A stretch of DNA of 64,000 bases. Origin: Paulownia fortunei (Eukaryota > Streptophyta > Magnoliopsida > Lamiales > Paulowniaceae). Positions within the stretch are counted from its first letter, which is position 1. Every line of letters begins with the position of its first letter. Positions 12,433 to 26,304 of the stretch are shown here, piece by piece. The stretch spans positions 124,001 to 188,000 of the forward strand of contig JAGSPU010000064.1 in the NCBI GenBank assembly GCA_019321725.1. The letters run 5' to 3'. Both the position numbers and the translations under genes were made by a program. A model generated the notes under the pieces. The model was not told where the DNA came from. It worked only from the letters and a program-made list of their open reading frames with translations, and did no database searches.

Positions 12433-14756
12433 ACTTGAATCCGTGCATTAATGTCATTAAGGGAGAGAGTTCAAATTTTTAAGAATGTATATATAAACTT
12501 AGAGTGATTAAAGAAAAACTACTGCGAAATACATAACAACGTATATAAGAGTACAAAATTTCCTTTTGGGAAAAATATTATTACAGTGTAATAGAAATAC
12601 TCAAACCCGCAGGCCGGTGTTTGTTAGGTTCTTTTGTTGTTTGACTTGTATGTTGTTGTCAGTTGTTTTATAGTTATTAGGTAATAAAATATTCAATTTT
12701 GGTTCGCTAATTATATGTTGTTTATCTCATCTTTACTATGACAGTCATGATGTTAAGCATCAGCCCATGGTTGGAAGGATCCCACGTGGCCTAGCTACAA
12801 TTCTTTGTTTTGGTTTCTCCTAAACAAAATTCATGTAATTAATCTACTCATTATTTGACAAGGTTTGCATTTTATAAATCTGCACGGGCCGGTGGTTGGT
12901 TCGCTACCGTCCAATTTTTTTGACAATTAAAAGCGACGGTTGGCCCCCGCGGAGGGTCCAATTTTCTATCAAAATCAAATGGTTCCACTTTATAGTTTTA
13001 TTCTTGGAAACACAGTTCATTAATATTGTTATTCACATTTTAATTTTTTTTAAATATAAGCAAAATTAATGACCAGATATATTGGACCTCATATATCTTG
13101 GCTATCTAGTCAAACACTTAGCGTTTTACAAAGTGAATTGTTTATCCTAAATTCGAGAATGTTACAATGTGAAATTGTGACACCATCTTATGTAATCTGA
13201 TGATTTTCACAATCTTATTTAGATACTTTTTTTTTGTATGGTCTCAATCTATGTGGCGAATTTTTCAATTGAGAATAAGCATGGTTAGACCCCAAAGTTT
13301 AGTGAGAAAAAAAAAGTTAAAAAAAATTAAATCACTAAAATATATGTAAGGATGATAACCTAGCAAACTCGTCCCATTTAAAGTGAATTTTAACAATATA
13401 AATGAATTTTTATTAGATCTTAATCATTCATTATAAAAACGAAGCGAGTTTAATGAATCTATTCATCAAATCTGACTTTAAGACCTAAAAAACTTAACAA
13501 ATTGTATCTCAAATTTAGATAAATTCGACTCAAATCCAATCGATTGTGATGCCTAATTAAGTATTTGATTAGTATTTCTCTCAAGAATTAAACATACCGT
13601 AAAGCTATATTATATGCTCCATGCGCTACCCACGTGCACGTACATCGGTAATAAATCAAGAAAATTCTGCATCAGTGGAGGCCGCATGAGGAAGAAAAGT
13701 CACAAATTTCGTGAAGTTCATTGGGTTATTAATACATGGAGTACTAAATTCCAACATGTTCGTCTTTTTCTTTTTCTTTTTCTTTTTCTTTCGTGTCTAA
13801 TGTTGGAAACTTTTCCTCAGCTCGTGCATGCAATGCCAACCAATAGTTTGCATGGCGTGGAAGACAGGTTTTCAAGTCATAAAAGAGGCTTTCCAGCAGC
13901 TTCGTCAGCTTGGAAAATTTGTGCCCCCGAATTAATAACATTATTAATTAATAAAAATTTAAGAAAAGAGTTTAACGTCCCAACCATACACTGAAATTTG
14001 GTTTAATTTGCAGTTACTTTAGTTTTCTCCATGTTGAAAAATGTAGTAATGCTTTGAAATTATGACCTTTAAGAACCTTAAATGGCTGCGTGACTTAAAA
14101 TTAACCCTTGATTTCTATAAAAAGACTGTTTAAATGGCGACTTTTCATCGCGATAAAGGCTAACCCACTTTAATTGTGCAATTTAATTTATATATGTTGA
14201 ATTTCTTAGCTTTGTTTTTCTTGGAGATGGAGATGTTTCTGTCATCAATTTTATTTATTTATTTTTTTTTCACAATTAGTTCGTCTAACTATTGTTCATC
14301 GTGAATTTTGTATCTGGCCAACAACATATTCAATTATGGAATTTAAATGTAGAAAAAATATCAAATTTTTCTTGTGGAGTGAAACATAAGTAATCAGTCC
14401 AGTCCTATCACTTTCAAATCTCATGTTTGTTGAAAAGGATTACCCCGTCGAATTTCTACGCACTCTTATAGTCGTTTATAGATATTGAACAATGATGTTT
14501 GTTACCTTTCGGATTGCACGAAGAATCAATAGAGATGAAGAGAATATTGCAATAAGCAAAAACAAGAAAAAAAAAAAAGGACTCTTTTTAATTAATTCAG
14601 CATCATCCACCCGCTTTGACAACCTTTTTTTTTTTAATGAATTAATTAACCTCAAAACTCATAGGTCAATATATTTAGATTATCTAACACCATCAGAAAT
14701 TAATTTTGATAAAATCTACCAATAGAAGTACTTCTTTTCTGTAACTTAATTGCAAT

Positions 14757-15147
14757 ATTTGGTTTCAATTTGATTTGATTTTGAGTGTTTTAGAGAAATA
14801 AAATCAAAACATTTAATATTTTTTTTCCTCCAAAACATATTTTTATCTACCCAAATATTTTTAAAAAGTTCTAATAATTACTATATATTTTTATATACAT
14901 CCTTATACATATTCATATCATAATAATAGTAGAAATATATATATTTACTTTAATATATAACATAAATTGATGATGTGATATCATTAATGGGATAAAATAT
15001 TATAAGACATGACATTTATATTAAAAATTATTTTCTTCATAAATAAAACCAAACATATTTCACATTCTCCAATATATTTTCTCACAGCATATATATTTTC
15101 CCAAAATATTTTTCTCAGATCACTCAAAATGAAACCAAACAAAGCTT
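14757..15147. mobile_element. MITE-like element with terminal inverted repeats
   Basis: The left end carries TTTGGTTTCAATTTG...TTTTGAGTG at about 14759-14787. The right end carries its inverse, CACTCAAAATGAAACCAAAC, at 15121-15140. About 390 bp of AT-rich noncoding sequence lies between. This looks like a non-autonomous DNA transposon. No clean target-site duplication was identified, so the exact ends are approximate. Confidence 0.55.
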
Positions 15148-16597
15148 AAGAGTTTGGCTTCTATTTCATTTCATATTAACTAATCCATCATAATGCATGG
15201 TCTAAAATGTGATTAATGATTTTGCTAAGAAATTAACATCCATATTAACACCAAAAATAAGTGCAACAAAGTAGTAAATTATTTTATTATTATGAATCAG
15301 AAATCTTTAAACCAATTTGGATACACTCTTTCATTCTCATCACTAAAATCAGAGTGGAGTGATTGCAAATCTGTATTTACAAGATACCAATAAACAAAGT
15401 CCAATGTTCAGGCTTTATTTATGACATGTTTCACATTTTATTATAATTCCCCACGAAAATATAAAAACAAAAGTCTAGACTCAGTTGTTGCTTGAAAGAA
15501 TTAATTTGCTTGCAGACCTTAAATTCCAACAACTTGCGGGACTCTGTAGTAGCACATTTATTCGCTTCACATCGGACACTTAACCATTTTTTCAAAGGAG
15601 AAATAGCATCAAGATTAAAGTTTATCCTAAAACTTGTCCTTATGTTAATTATTATTGTAGCTAGCTCTTGACCTATGAAAAACTAATGTCTTATTATTGT
15701 TAGAAAAATAATAAAGAAATATACGTTAGAGAATTTTATTGAATTGTTCGTAGAGGGTGTACAATAAGAGCCTTTATCATGAATCTATCCATAATCATAG
15801 ACAATATGATGAAACTATATGCTAACAATAATTGAGTTTATGGAAAGATATTATTGAAAGTGCTATTTTATTGATTCTACTTTGTTCAATTTTGCATGGA
15901 ATCTTTTCAAAAGAATTCAAATGGATAAACTTTAAAAGTTATTAGTTAACAATTTTTTTATTTTTTTTTTATCTTTTTATATTTGAATACAGTTTGCAAG
16001 AAACGTTTAGTTTCCTATCAAGATTCAAGGGCCTGCTAAAAGTCCATCATATGGAGAAAGCAGTACGACAAATTAAGCCTGCTGCCCATTTATCCCCTTT
16101 AACCATTGGAAATTTGAGTCTCATCCTAACTTGTTATTGCTTTTTTCCCAGAAATAAAAATAAAAAATTAAAAAATAGAGATATAACGTAGCATTTACAT
16201 AATGAGTGGTCAGTTTTTCTTAAAAGTCATTTTGGATCTTATATTCTAATTTGATATTTCATCTCGTATTTCACTTATAAGTACATATCAAATTTATATG
16301 ATTCACGTCAAATATATATTTAATTTTTTTATATATATTTAATGTGTATTTATTATGTGAAAAAAGCTACTCTTCTTTGCAATAGCATATATTACTAGCA
16401 AAGAAAGCAACCCTAGCATGTTTCCATTTATTTATTGTCCATATATGATATTGCTCAAGAAATTAGGCAGCTTTTAAAAAGTCCAAGTCAAAGAAATGGG
16501 GACACACCCTACGTTACATCACATATAACACAAAGGCCAAATGGGAAGGCATGACAAAGGCCTTTCAAATTTGATACTAAATGTATTTCCTATAGCA

Positions 16598-16755
16598 ACA
16601 ACAAAAGAAACGTTTGCATACTTCATGCGGCTTATAATGTGGAAAATAATGAGTTAATATTAAAGCCAAAAAAAAAAAAAATTACAACAAAAGAAACGTT
16701 TGCATACTTCATGCGGCTTATAATGTGGAAAAAGAATGAATTAATATTAAAGCAA
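16598..16755. repeat. Tandem duplication, period 86 bp
   Basis: Two copies start at 16598 and 16684. Each contains AGAAACGTTTGCATACTTC followed by ATGCGGCTTATAATGTGGAA. The match is nearly perfect over about 70 bp, and a poly-A run separates the copies. Noncoding. Confidence 0.9.
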
Positions 16756-18750
16756 AAAACAAAAAAGAAAAAAGAAAAACATAAGTAAAAACAAAGCAGT
16801 GATGATGTATGGGTTTACGTTTTAGTTTGAAATTCTTGGTTGACAAGAAGACAAAATAAAGCAGCCAATGATCTGTGGGCATAATTAGGAAACTTATTAC
16901 GCATTTGCTTACATCATTTTCCATGTTTAACAGCGACTCCTTTTGTCCATTAAAGTGTTTGATTGTGATGTTATAACAACAGAATTTCATTTTTTCTTTT
17001 TATCAATGAAGCCCCTAACCATTATATATTGTATTTTTCCACCAAAGTAATGTAGTAATAATTGCATTAAAGAGGTAGCCTATGTTAAATATACTATAAA
17101 TTTTTATTCCTGCATTTTAGTGTATGTCAATAAGTATTCTAAAAGATTTTTTGTAATAAATAAAATTTCTTTTGCGACACAATTAACTAAAGTAAAAAAG
17201 ATCAACTTTCTAATAATTAACTATAGATCAGTTTGTCTAAATAATTTTTGCTTATGCTTTTTTCACACCATTTAGTTTGCAGGTTTGTTTCTGGCTTGAC
17301 TATATGTATATTTTGAATTAAACAATAATTGGAATTGAGCCACGTTTTTGAACAAATTGGTCAAATTTCAGAAGGTGGCATTATTATTCGCGTTCAAACT
17401 AATTGAATAACTGATTCCAAAATTTTGAATGGGCATTAAATCAGTCAAATGTAGGTTGAATTGAAGAGGTCGAAAATTCAGCTGAGTCCAATTCTGATGA
17501 TTTTGGTTGTAGCTCTAACGTACCTATCTATTTGGTGCTTTTCGAGATGTCCTACCTTAAAATAATATATTAAATATATTATGTGACATATAAGTATTTT
17601 AATTTTTAAAAAATAAGATAATTGTCAATTATCCAAACACTTGATAAATAGTACACCAAATGTAGCATGTGTTATATATCCCATTACGACACATTTTGAT
17701 TGTTTTTTTTTTTAATTTTTTCTTTCCACATTTTTTAGTATTTCATTAAATGGAGAATTAGTAAACTCAATTAAGAACATACATCTGGACCAAAACAAAG
17801 TGCAATTGGACAAGGTTTCTGGATTGTTCCAACATTTTTCAGACCAATTTACATATTAACGACACCGATAAATATTTTTCCTGATTTGATCTAAGAATAA
17901 AGCAACGGATTCCAAGATTTTGTGGGATCACTTTCACAGTAATTCCTATTCTTACACCATCATTTGCAAATACATCATGTATTTTACAGTTGAGATTACC
18001 CATCATGTATACTATACATCTTTGGTTGGACTTGTATCACTTTATCGAAATCAAAGCTGGAAATACAGTGTCTAGCAAGATACAGATAAATGGAGTATTT
18101 ATTTGTGATTACATGCATATACAAATATTTATATTTGTACACTTCATTTAAAAATAATACTACTTTTTTCACCTACTTTAGAATATAACGAAGTCAGAAT
18201 TCTTAATTCTTGAAGGCAAAATAGATATTTTAACTCACATAATAAGATTATTTAAAAATTTGTAAAAAGAAAAAAAAAAATTTTATATTTATGATATAAA
18301 ATTTAAGATTATACTCTCTAAGAGAGTCCTCCATCGCTTCCCTCAGTGATCTATTAATTGTATACGAAATTCTTGATACTAAAAGGTCCAATTTTCCTAC
18401 GGTAGATATGAGGTGAAATTTGGAAGTAAAAAATGAAATTTTATCTTTATCAATTGCTTAGAGATGCGTAAAATATAATTGTTTTCATCTTTGTCCCTTC
18501 GCTACCAGACACAATCGAAGTAATTCATTGTTATGTTGGCAATGCGTTGGAAGTTGAATGATTAGATATTTCATCCTCTAATTCATCCTTTTTACCTACC
18601 AAACGCACACCTTACTACCTAAGAATTTCTAATGTCGTGTTCCAATTTTTAACAAGCTTGTGCCATATAATTTATATTCTCCAACTTGAGAGGGTGCTGA
18701 AGGATAAATATGTAAATACATTTCATTTAATTTGTTACCTTTCATTTAAT

Positions 18751-18792
18751 TTATATATATATATATATATATGTGTGTGTGCGCGCGCGCGT
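18751..18792. repeat. Compound microsatellite (TA)n(TG)n(CG)n
   Basis: An uninterrupted alternating purine-pyrimidine run passes from TA to TG to CG units within about 42 bp. Such runs are prone to length change and, in the CG/TG part, to Z-DNA. Confidence 0.9.
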
Positions 18793-18799
18793 ATCGTTC

Positions 18800-19500
18800 A
18801 AGAAAGTTAGATTCAACTTCTTAAATTTTAAATACGTAATATTCTTTTCAACAATAGTATTTAATTCATCGTTGATTGTAATAATTGCTTATAGTTAATT
18901 TTTGATTGTTAATTAATTATTGAATGTGGATATTAATGATGTAATGATATACAATTATTTCACTAATGAAAAAAGAAAAAAAAAAGGTTAGAATGATAAT
19001 GGATAGCCAAAAAAGTTCTCAAGATTTATTAACAAAATCTTCCCACCAGTGCACACAACTGTAATAAAATATTAAGTATTGGATTCGTGAATCTTTGATT
19101 TCATTTCAAATCTTATATATTAACAATAATTTAATTTGTATAAATATATGTATGAATATATAAACATGTTCATCAGTGAGAAATGTTAGACTGACATAAT
19201 TATGTAAATCCTAGATGTGTATTATTCTCTTCAACAGTAGTGTTTAATTGATTGTTGATTGTGATATATAGCTGTTGAGAATTAATTTTGTATTGCTAAT
19301 TAATTACTAAATATTATGTAAAGACATATAATTATTCCACTTTAAAAAAAAATGGTTAGAATGATAATGGATAGCCAAAAAAGTTCGGAAAATTTATTAA
19401 CAAAATTGGTCGCAACATTGTACACGACTGTAATAAAATATTAAGTATTTGATTCGTGAATCTTTGATTTCATTTTAAATCTGATACATTAACACTATTA
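18800..19500. repeat. Diverged tandem duplication, period about 368 bp
   Basis: The block at about 18,800-19,135 recurs at about 19,170-19,500. The clearest shared words are GGTTAGAATGATAATGGATA (18986 and 19354) and ACTGTAATAAAATATTAAGT. Substitutions and small indels are frequent, so the duplication is old. Noncoding. Confidence 0.8.
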
Positions 19501-22104
19501 AAGGGGATCAAATGCCTTATTCCCAACAATCAGTCAACAGAAGGCCCATAGAATACTAAAAGATCATTGGGATTGCGATCTTAACTTAAAATGCAATCAA
19601 GATTGCCAACTATTTGATCAATTGATTTTTCACGTTTCCTATGAAAATTTAAAAAAAAAAATGATTAAGATTGTCTTTGAATAATATAATTTGACTAGGG
19701 AATTTGAAATTAAAGATTCAAAATAAAACTAGCTTAATACTTACAATTAATTTGAATCCAAACTTTCTTTATTATAGAGTTGTGGATCTCAGTTTTGCTA
19801 TTGGGAAATGTGTCACTCACTTAAATCATTAAGTACTGTAGTATAGCATATTAATATTTTTTTTTCGAGGCAAAAAATAGTACCCCACTGCTTTGAAGTT
19901 TGATAATTGACCCAATAATATTTTTGACTCGAAATGCGGTAAATATCTCTCTGAAAAAAAAAGAAAAAAGTTGTAAATAGATTGCAATCTGGGCTTTAGG
20001 TTTTGTAGCGTTTAATGTCCTTTTTTTATATCGAAAGAATGTAGAAAATCATATAAATCAAACGGATATATTTGGTAAGTCAATTGAGAAGTAAGTTGAT
20101 TTTGTTGAGAAAGAGAAGCAAAATAAATATTTCGAGCAAAGCAGAATTAAGAATTTTTTTTTACCTGCTAAATTAAAAATGGATTAAATCAAAAATTTTA
20201 AAAAAAATGTAAAAGAATAAAAAATTGACATAAAATTTTTTACGTGAAAAATTTAAATTTGAAAAAAATTACGTGAATGTAGTCCAAATAAAAATTTCCA
20301 TTATATATATAATAGGCTTACAAGATTTTTTCTAAATTAAGAATACACAAATAATTTTCAAGATAATATATCTTGGATCATAAAAAAATATCCCAAATTT
20401 TTTAAACTTGAAATACCAAAAAAAAATAAGAACACAAGTTTGAGAGAAAATAAAAATATTCTTTTTTTTCTCTCAAAATAATCTATTTTTCTTTCGTTCA
20501 ACTCTTTAATTTTTCTTCTTTTTCTTGTGTGTTTTTTTCTCAAATAATGACTTTATTTATAAACAAATTTCTCACTTAAAAAAAAAAGTAGTGGGACAAA
20601 TAAAATTGGAACAAAAAATTGGTTCTATTAATGATAATATCATGTGGTGAATATTTTTTAAAAAATAATAAATAAAAAGATATTTTTTATTTTAAAAAAG
20701 GGATAAATTTTTAAAATTTAATAATTTTATGTATAATCTGTCTCTATTAACAATAAAATTACTCTGGTACTCTCCCTCACTATAAAAATAAGTTTGGATA
20801 TGAAATCTAAAATGATACTTGTAAAATTTAATTTTTGTCTCTATATTTTACACTACTACCTTCAATTAATAATTGATAGTTGTTGATATCGCATTAGTAA
20901 TTTAATTGATAAATTAGTATTCAAAAGAATTGGCCAAGTGATTTGATCACTTATAAGGGGTGAATAATTCATTTTGATTAAGTGGTTTGACCATTTGTGG
21001 TGGATAACCTAATAGATTTAAACGCATATGTCCACACCTATGGCAAGGAGCTTAGCTTAATTTTTTTGTTAAAAAATGAAAAAACATTTTAATGGCTTCA
21101 TCGTCAATGAAATCTTGTTCAACTAATACCATTAATATTAAAACTTTAAAATTAAAAAGTCTTTGTAATTATCTACTTTTATTGTAATTTTTCTTTTTAA
21201 ATGTAATTTTATTTTAAAATAAAAATTTATATTTAATTATAGGTATAGTAATATAATGACCAATTTAATGATTGTGTCTTTTTTTTTTTTTAAAGAGGCC
21301 CTATTTACTTCATATAATTCTAGTTGTATAAATACTAATCCACTTGTGTGGGAAGAGATTGAAAAGACTGCACTAATCTGTGTAACCTGTGATAAAGCCA
21401 TTTGTTCAATTGTTGTAGTAGGACTCCACATCATTAGCAGGTCTGTACAGAAAGGTAATAATAGAGGGATTTGGCTGGATTAGCAAATGAGATCATGGGT
21501 TTGAATCATTCGATTTGGACCCTCCTCGTACGCTCACGGCTGTCTGATTCTCGTCAAAGCGTGTAGATGATAGATAAATGTGATATTTATTTATTATTTA
21601 AATAGATGATGAATAATATATTAAGTATATGTATTATATTAATTATTTACTAAGTATTAATCATTTCAAACAACTGAGTTAATTCACGTATTATATTAAT
21701 TATGTTTTTATAATTTATTTGATATGTCATTCAATAATTAATTAATAATTAACAATACTCAGGATTTACATCTAATATTCAAAGAGAAAAAAAATTCTAC
21801 AGAAAAATCAAATAACTTGTTCACTTTTGGACTCTAACATCTTTCTAATTTACACGACATACATTTATTTGTACATATTAAAATACATGTGCTGTTTTGA
21901 CATAGTAACTTTCCATTGATAATTCAATCAAACCAAGTTTGGTGCAACTTGTACTTGAATTAAGTTCGAAACACACACTTCTAGAAGTAAAAAATACTAC
22001 TTTTCTAATTTTTAATCCATTAATGGTGTATAATTAAGTGTTAAGCACTCGGGCAAAACGAGGAACTGTAAGAGTGGCGTCATCTTGTAATTATTGGTTA
22101 ATCA

Positions 22105-22285
22105 TGGGATTTTTCTGAAATAATCTTTGGTATAATTTTTAGAGAGTTTTGAAATTTTAAATCCCTAAAAATTACAATTATTTGTCTATGGTCGATTCAT
22201 ATTAGTTCCATCTATGAACAATTATGATTATCACAAAAATCAAAGTCCCAAAACTTTCTAAAAATATTTCAAAAATTAAAATACA
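22105..22285. repeat. Imperfect inverted repeat (MITE-like hairpin)
   Basis: The left arm, around ATTTTTAGAGAGTTTTGAAA, is mirrored by a right arm containing CCAAAACTTTCTAAAAAT, with about 90 bp between. This is the shape of a small non-autonomous DNA element. The ends are approximate. Confidence 0.45.
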
Positions 22286-23072
22286 AAATTACAGGAGTAA
22301 TATCAATTATTTTGTGAATTTAAACCAGTTTACTAGTTCAATTTGAGAATATTCTATGTTGTATTGGGAAATAAGCTGGTAATGTTCTCTGCTAAATATC
22401 AATATTATTTAATTTCAGACAAGACATATGTAAAGTTTAGAGCCTCGTGGAGGATGATATCAGCTTTCTATTAGCAATTCGATTGGGCTTGGCAAATTCA
22501 AACATCTATAAATTCCCTAATATCTTGTAAAGTTTTTAAATTTTGTAACATGCCAAAATCTTATTTTAAAGATTTGGATAATATAAGTTCGTTAAATTTA
22601 TAAGATAATAGTAATTTAATTTTTAATTAAATTTACACTTAAAAAAAACTGGGGTCCTATTAACTTTTTTTTAAAGAGCTATCAATTGTTTTTTTTTTTT
22701 TGTGACACTTTAAAATCTTTTTATTAGTTCTCAAGTATTTTATAAAATATTTTAAAAAAATTATAAACATAATCATACACCTGTCTAGTCACGTCAAAAG
22801 ATGTCTTGGTTGAACACCCCTTAGTTGCACCGCAGCTACAAATCTTATTAAAACAATCTCATTTTTTAAAAAGTATAGCCCGACTAAATATTTAGTTTAA
22901 AATCTTAGATTCAATCTAATAATAAATTGGAAGTAGAAAAAAGAGTAGTCTAACATCGTCTCCATAACAATTAGAGCTACTCTCATTTAATTGATGTTAG
23001 ATATATATTTCTCTCGCATAATCTACATACTTAAAACCATAATAAACTTTTTCAAGTTATAGCATGGTTAAT

Positions 23073-23216
23073 ACAGATCATTTATTGTAATTATTATTTT
23101 ATTTTTTATTAAATAATTTATTAATATATGTTAAGTATAAATTAATAATATAATATTATACATGATAATATTATAATAAAAAATAAAAAATTAATTATAA
23201 TAAATAATTCGAATTG
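23073..23216. repeat. AT-rich long inverted repeat
   Basis: The left arm, starting near CATTTATTGTAATTATTATT, is mirrored by a right arm ending in TTAATTATAATAAATAATTC, with a roughly 45-bp AT-rich centre. The composition makes chance pairing easier, so confidence is moderate. Confidence 0.5.
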
Positions 23217-23458
23217 TGAGAGGGAAAAGACCTTATTAACCTAATTTTAACAGCCATAATAGATAGTGATAAATGAAAATAAATTATAGGAATCGTGTAT
23301 ATCAGCATCATCACAAACCACCAACCATCCACCATATATAGACAAGAAGAAGGGTCCTGAGATTGACCTTGGGAGTGTTTCTGACTCAGCTCTGACTATG
23401 ACGAGCCTAACTTTTTGGCTTCTTCCTTAACATAATATCATACATGGCCATGACATGG

Positions 23459-23474
23459 CATGCATTAATGCATG
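23459..23474. promoter_or_regulatory. Perfect 16-bp palindrome with two RY (CATGCA) motifs
   Basis: CATGCATTAATGCATG is self-complementary and contains CATGCA on both strands, the core bound by B3-domain factors of the ABI3/FUS3 type. It is embedded in a denser set of CATGG/CATGC words at 23,440-23,500. No gene lies within 2.8 kb, so a role is only conjecture. Confidence 0.4.
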
Positions 23475-24271
23475 GCATGTGTGGTGAATCATGGTCCATA
23501 CAAGCGCACCCCATATTAAATTAAGGGTGGGAGTATGAAATGGGTTAGGGTTCGAGAATCTGCTGGAATATTTGACACAAGGAAATAAAAAAAAATTTTA
23601 AATGATAAAAAATAAATTCTTGGTGGGGGCCAGGACAAGAAGTGATGTGATTGTGGGGTCCATTCCACATCATTCAGTGTTGGAGCAACGTTGGATTTTT
23701 GAATCCCATTTCTATGCGCTGGCATCTAATTTCTACTAATTAAGGCTGAGAGAGGACTGAGGAGTTGCTAGCATAGCATATCTAGATTGATTTGTGTCAC
23801 AAAAAAATATAAATAAAAAAAAATTGATTGATTAATGAGAGGTAGTGTGATGCATTCCTTTGAACCACAAATTAAATTTCATTCTCCCTTTGTTAAAAAA
23901 ATAAAATAAAAAATGGATGCATTTTAACTACATATTAATTTTAAAGACGAAGGTTAAAAATATGAAAATTATGTATGTGCAAATTGAAGAAAAAAATTAT
24001 TTAAAAAATAAAATATAAGTAACAAATTTGGAACGAAATCACAACTTTTGTTTTCATTATTTAGCTTATATAAAAAAAAAGTTAAAAAGAAAATAAATTA
24101 AAAAAATAAATAAATACATATCACGTCCGTATTTGATAAGTTAATAGTTGTACACGAAGAGCTAGACATTGATTAATTTATATATTAGCATAATAGTCAA
24201 TCTAGAAACATCAAAATAAACCAACATCATAAAATACAGCCTTGAATTTATTCTATGTAAAATTCGTAACT

Positions 24272-24300
24272 AGGGAGGGAGGGGGGGTGGGGGGTGGGGA
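24272..24300 (+). repeat. G-rich run with G-quadruplex potential
   Basis: Five or more runs of three or more G occur within 29 bp in an otherwise AT-rich spacer. The sequence meets the usual pattern for an intramolecular quadruplex on the plus strand. Confidence 0.6.
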
Positions 24301-25430
24301 GCCAAAAAGTCAAGATAATTTATCTTTTATGTCTCCAAAAGACTGCTACGAAACTTCATATTTTAGTCCCAAAACTATAGTTGAACACGAACACGCCCTC
24401 TATTCTCAACATTTTGTTTTTTCATAAGTCCAATTGTTTGAATGTTTAATTGAAACATGGGGAAAAAACGAGTTCTTGCCAGTGAAGATTCTTGCTCCTT
24501 TTTTGACTTTGCCTGCAGTTTTGGATAAGCTCAAGCCTAATAGTCTAAGTCTCGTGTTTCAGCTTTCAAGTTTATGGGGCACCAAAACTCCGTGTTTTGA
24601 AAGTCAAAATAAAATAAATGTATTATTGTACAATAGTTTGAACATCTCTAGTGGTGTAATTTCTAAATTTTGGGTTTGGATCCATGTTGTATTAGAGATC
24701 CTAATTATTAAAATCCAAGTTGGTTCATTAACAAACTTATGAACAGGCCGTAATAATTCAATTATTAAGCCCATAATATATTACAAAATAAATGGAAAAT
24801 GGGACTATAAAGGCAATGGACAAGAACAACACATTAGTTAACATTAATAGGCAGCCCATACAAATTAGAGACCAATCACTGCAAACATCCCAAATTGTGG
24901 TTGATGTAGCACTGGCAAATTAAAGTTCAAGCAGACGTGACTAGTAACAATTTTTTTTGAATTTTTTAAAATAACTCGAATAAAACATGATATTTTCGTA
25001 AGACGTTGAAAACCCATATATATATCTTTTATAAATAATAATGTGATAAAATTTCTCAATTTTTTTTCTTTAATAAAGGGATTTATTCTCGAATTTTATT
25101 CATATTTTAATAAGATCCTATTATATTAATTTATTTATTTTTTATTTTTCAAACCAGCTGAATTCGAATTTAATTGGATCCTAAAAGAACATACAAATTC
25201 AAGCCCGAATTTAATTTCCAAAAGCTTGAGGTTGAGGTCAATGAAGAGAAATAGAGCCTATTTCTGAATGGGTCACCAGAACCACATATTAAAAGTCAAA
25301 GTAAAACCATATATAGAATCACTACATCCATATTAGAAGTCAGGTACATTCGTCAATATTTTTAGGATCTGGTGGCTGCGGCTCCCAAATATGCATGAGG
25401 GTTTTGTGGGTTACAACTTGGGGGTGTTAA

Positions 25431-25712
25431 ATTGGGCTTAAAATTCATATTTGTTTCTTCTCTGGATATGGCCCAAAAGTATTATTTACTAAATTTTAGT
25501 TTGGATCTGTAATCTAAACCCAAACCTCATGGGCTTTGAAAATGAAAGTACCCTTAAGTATTTGGGCTACACGCGTAGACCAAATCCAACAACTCATGTC
25601 TGGGCCAGCTTAATTAAAATGTGATTTCGGTAAACTCAAAAATGTGGGCACGTGAAACCAATCACTTTGGGCTTCATAATATAAGCTGGACTGGCTGTAC
25701 CCCTTTGGGCTC
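25431..25712. promoter_or_regulatory. Cluster of TGGGCY / GGCCCA (site II-like) elements
   Basis: Seven copies of TGGGCT, TGGGCC or GGCCCA occur in about 280 bp, near 25434, 25465, 25528, 25564, 25600, 25668 and 25705. Site II elements of this kind are typical TCP-bound motifs in promoters of growth-related and mitochondrial-function genes (known from plants). The cluster ends about 590 bp before the acylphosphatase ATG and may belong to its promoter. Confidence 0.5.
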
Positions 25713-26304
25713 TGGCATGTCAATTTCTCCAATTCATATTATGGTAATAATGAAAAACATAAAATGTTAGAACCAGAAAATTTAGTGAGAGAAAGTTACG
25801 ATTAGAAAATGAAATAAAAATCATTGAATAATCAATTGTCCTAACCTTTTGTTAACATTATTCATTTTTGTTCTTTTCTCAAGCTTTTTGTGGTGAGAAT
25901 ACCTTCCCAAAGAACCTATTTGGGCCACCCAGGATTCTTGGATACACCATTGAAGGGCCCACAGCTGCAGGAATTCTCTCCAATTTTCCACCAAATCCAG
26001 ATCAGTCGATTTCTTGAAGGAAAAATTTCGACTGAAAATGACTGAAACAAACAAAAAAATGGAGATTTCTCAATCTTCAAATCCCACAATTTTCTGCAAA
26101 CAGAACCCTCTAGAGCTTCTATGGCCAAAACCCCCAAAAAATGCTTGTCTTCGTGGTAGATGATTCCCCCACTTTCCTCTTCTTCTACTGTCTCATCTTC
26201 TTCATTTTCTTTCTCATTCTCTTCCGTTTCGTCGTCGTTTTCTTCTTCCTCCTCCTCCTTTTTCTCCTCTGCTCCGACTTCGTTCACCTCCTCTTTTCTC
26301 TCCT

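Larger units (their letters stand above)
12433..26304. other. Gene-poor AT-rich region of about 14 kb
   Basis: No gene was recognised on either strand. The open frames here are short and come from simple sequence, for example the (TTTTTC)n run at 13762-13791. Items listed separately are a MITE-like element at 14757, tandem duplications at 16598 and 18800, a compound microsatellite at 18751, hairpins at 22105 and 23073, a palindrome at 23459, a G-rich run at 24272 and a TGGGCY cluster at 25431. Bases 23,300-23,770 are less AT-rich than the surroundings and could hold a noncoding transcript or regulatory block, but nothing in them was identified. Bases 21,440-21,560 include a B-box-like GGGTTTGAATC and might be part of a SINE; this is not secure. 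Confidence 0.5.

Noticed and set aside
13614..13994. 126-codon plus-strand open frame
   Set aside because: It runs through a (TTTTTC)n microsatellite, has no known motif and no gene structure around it.
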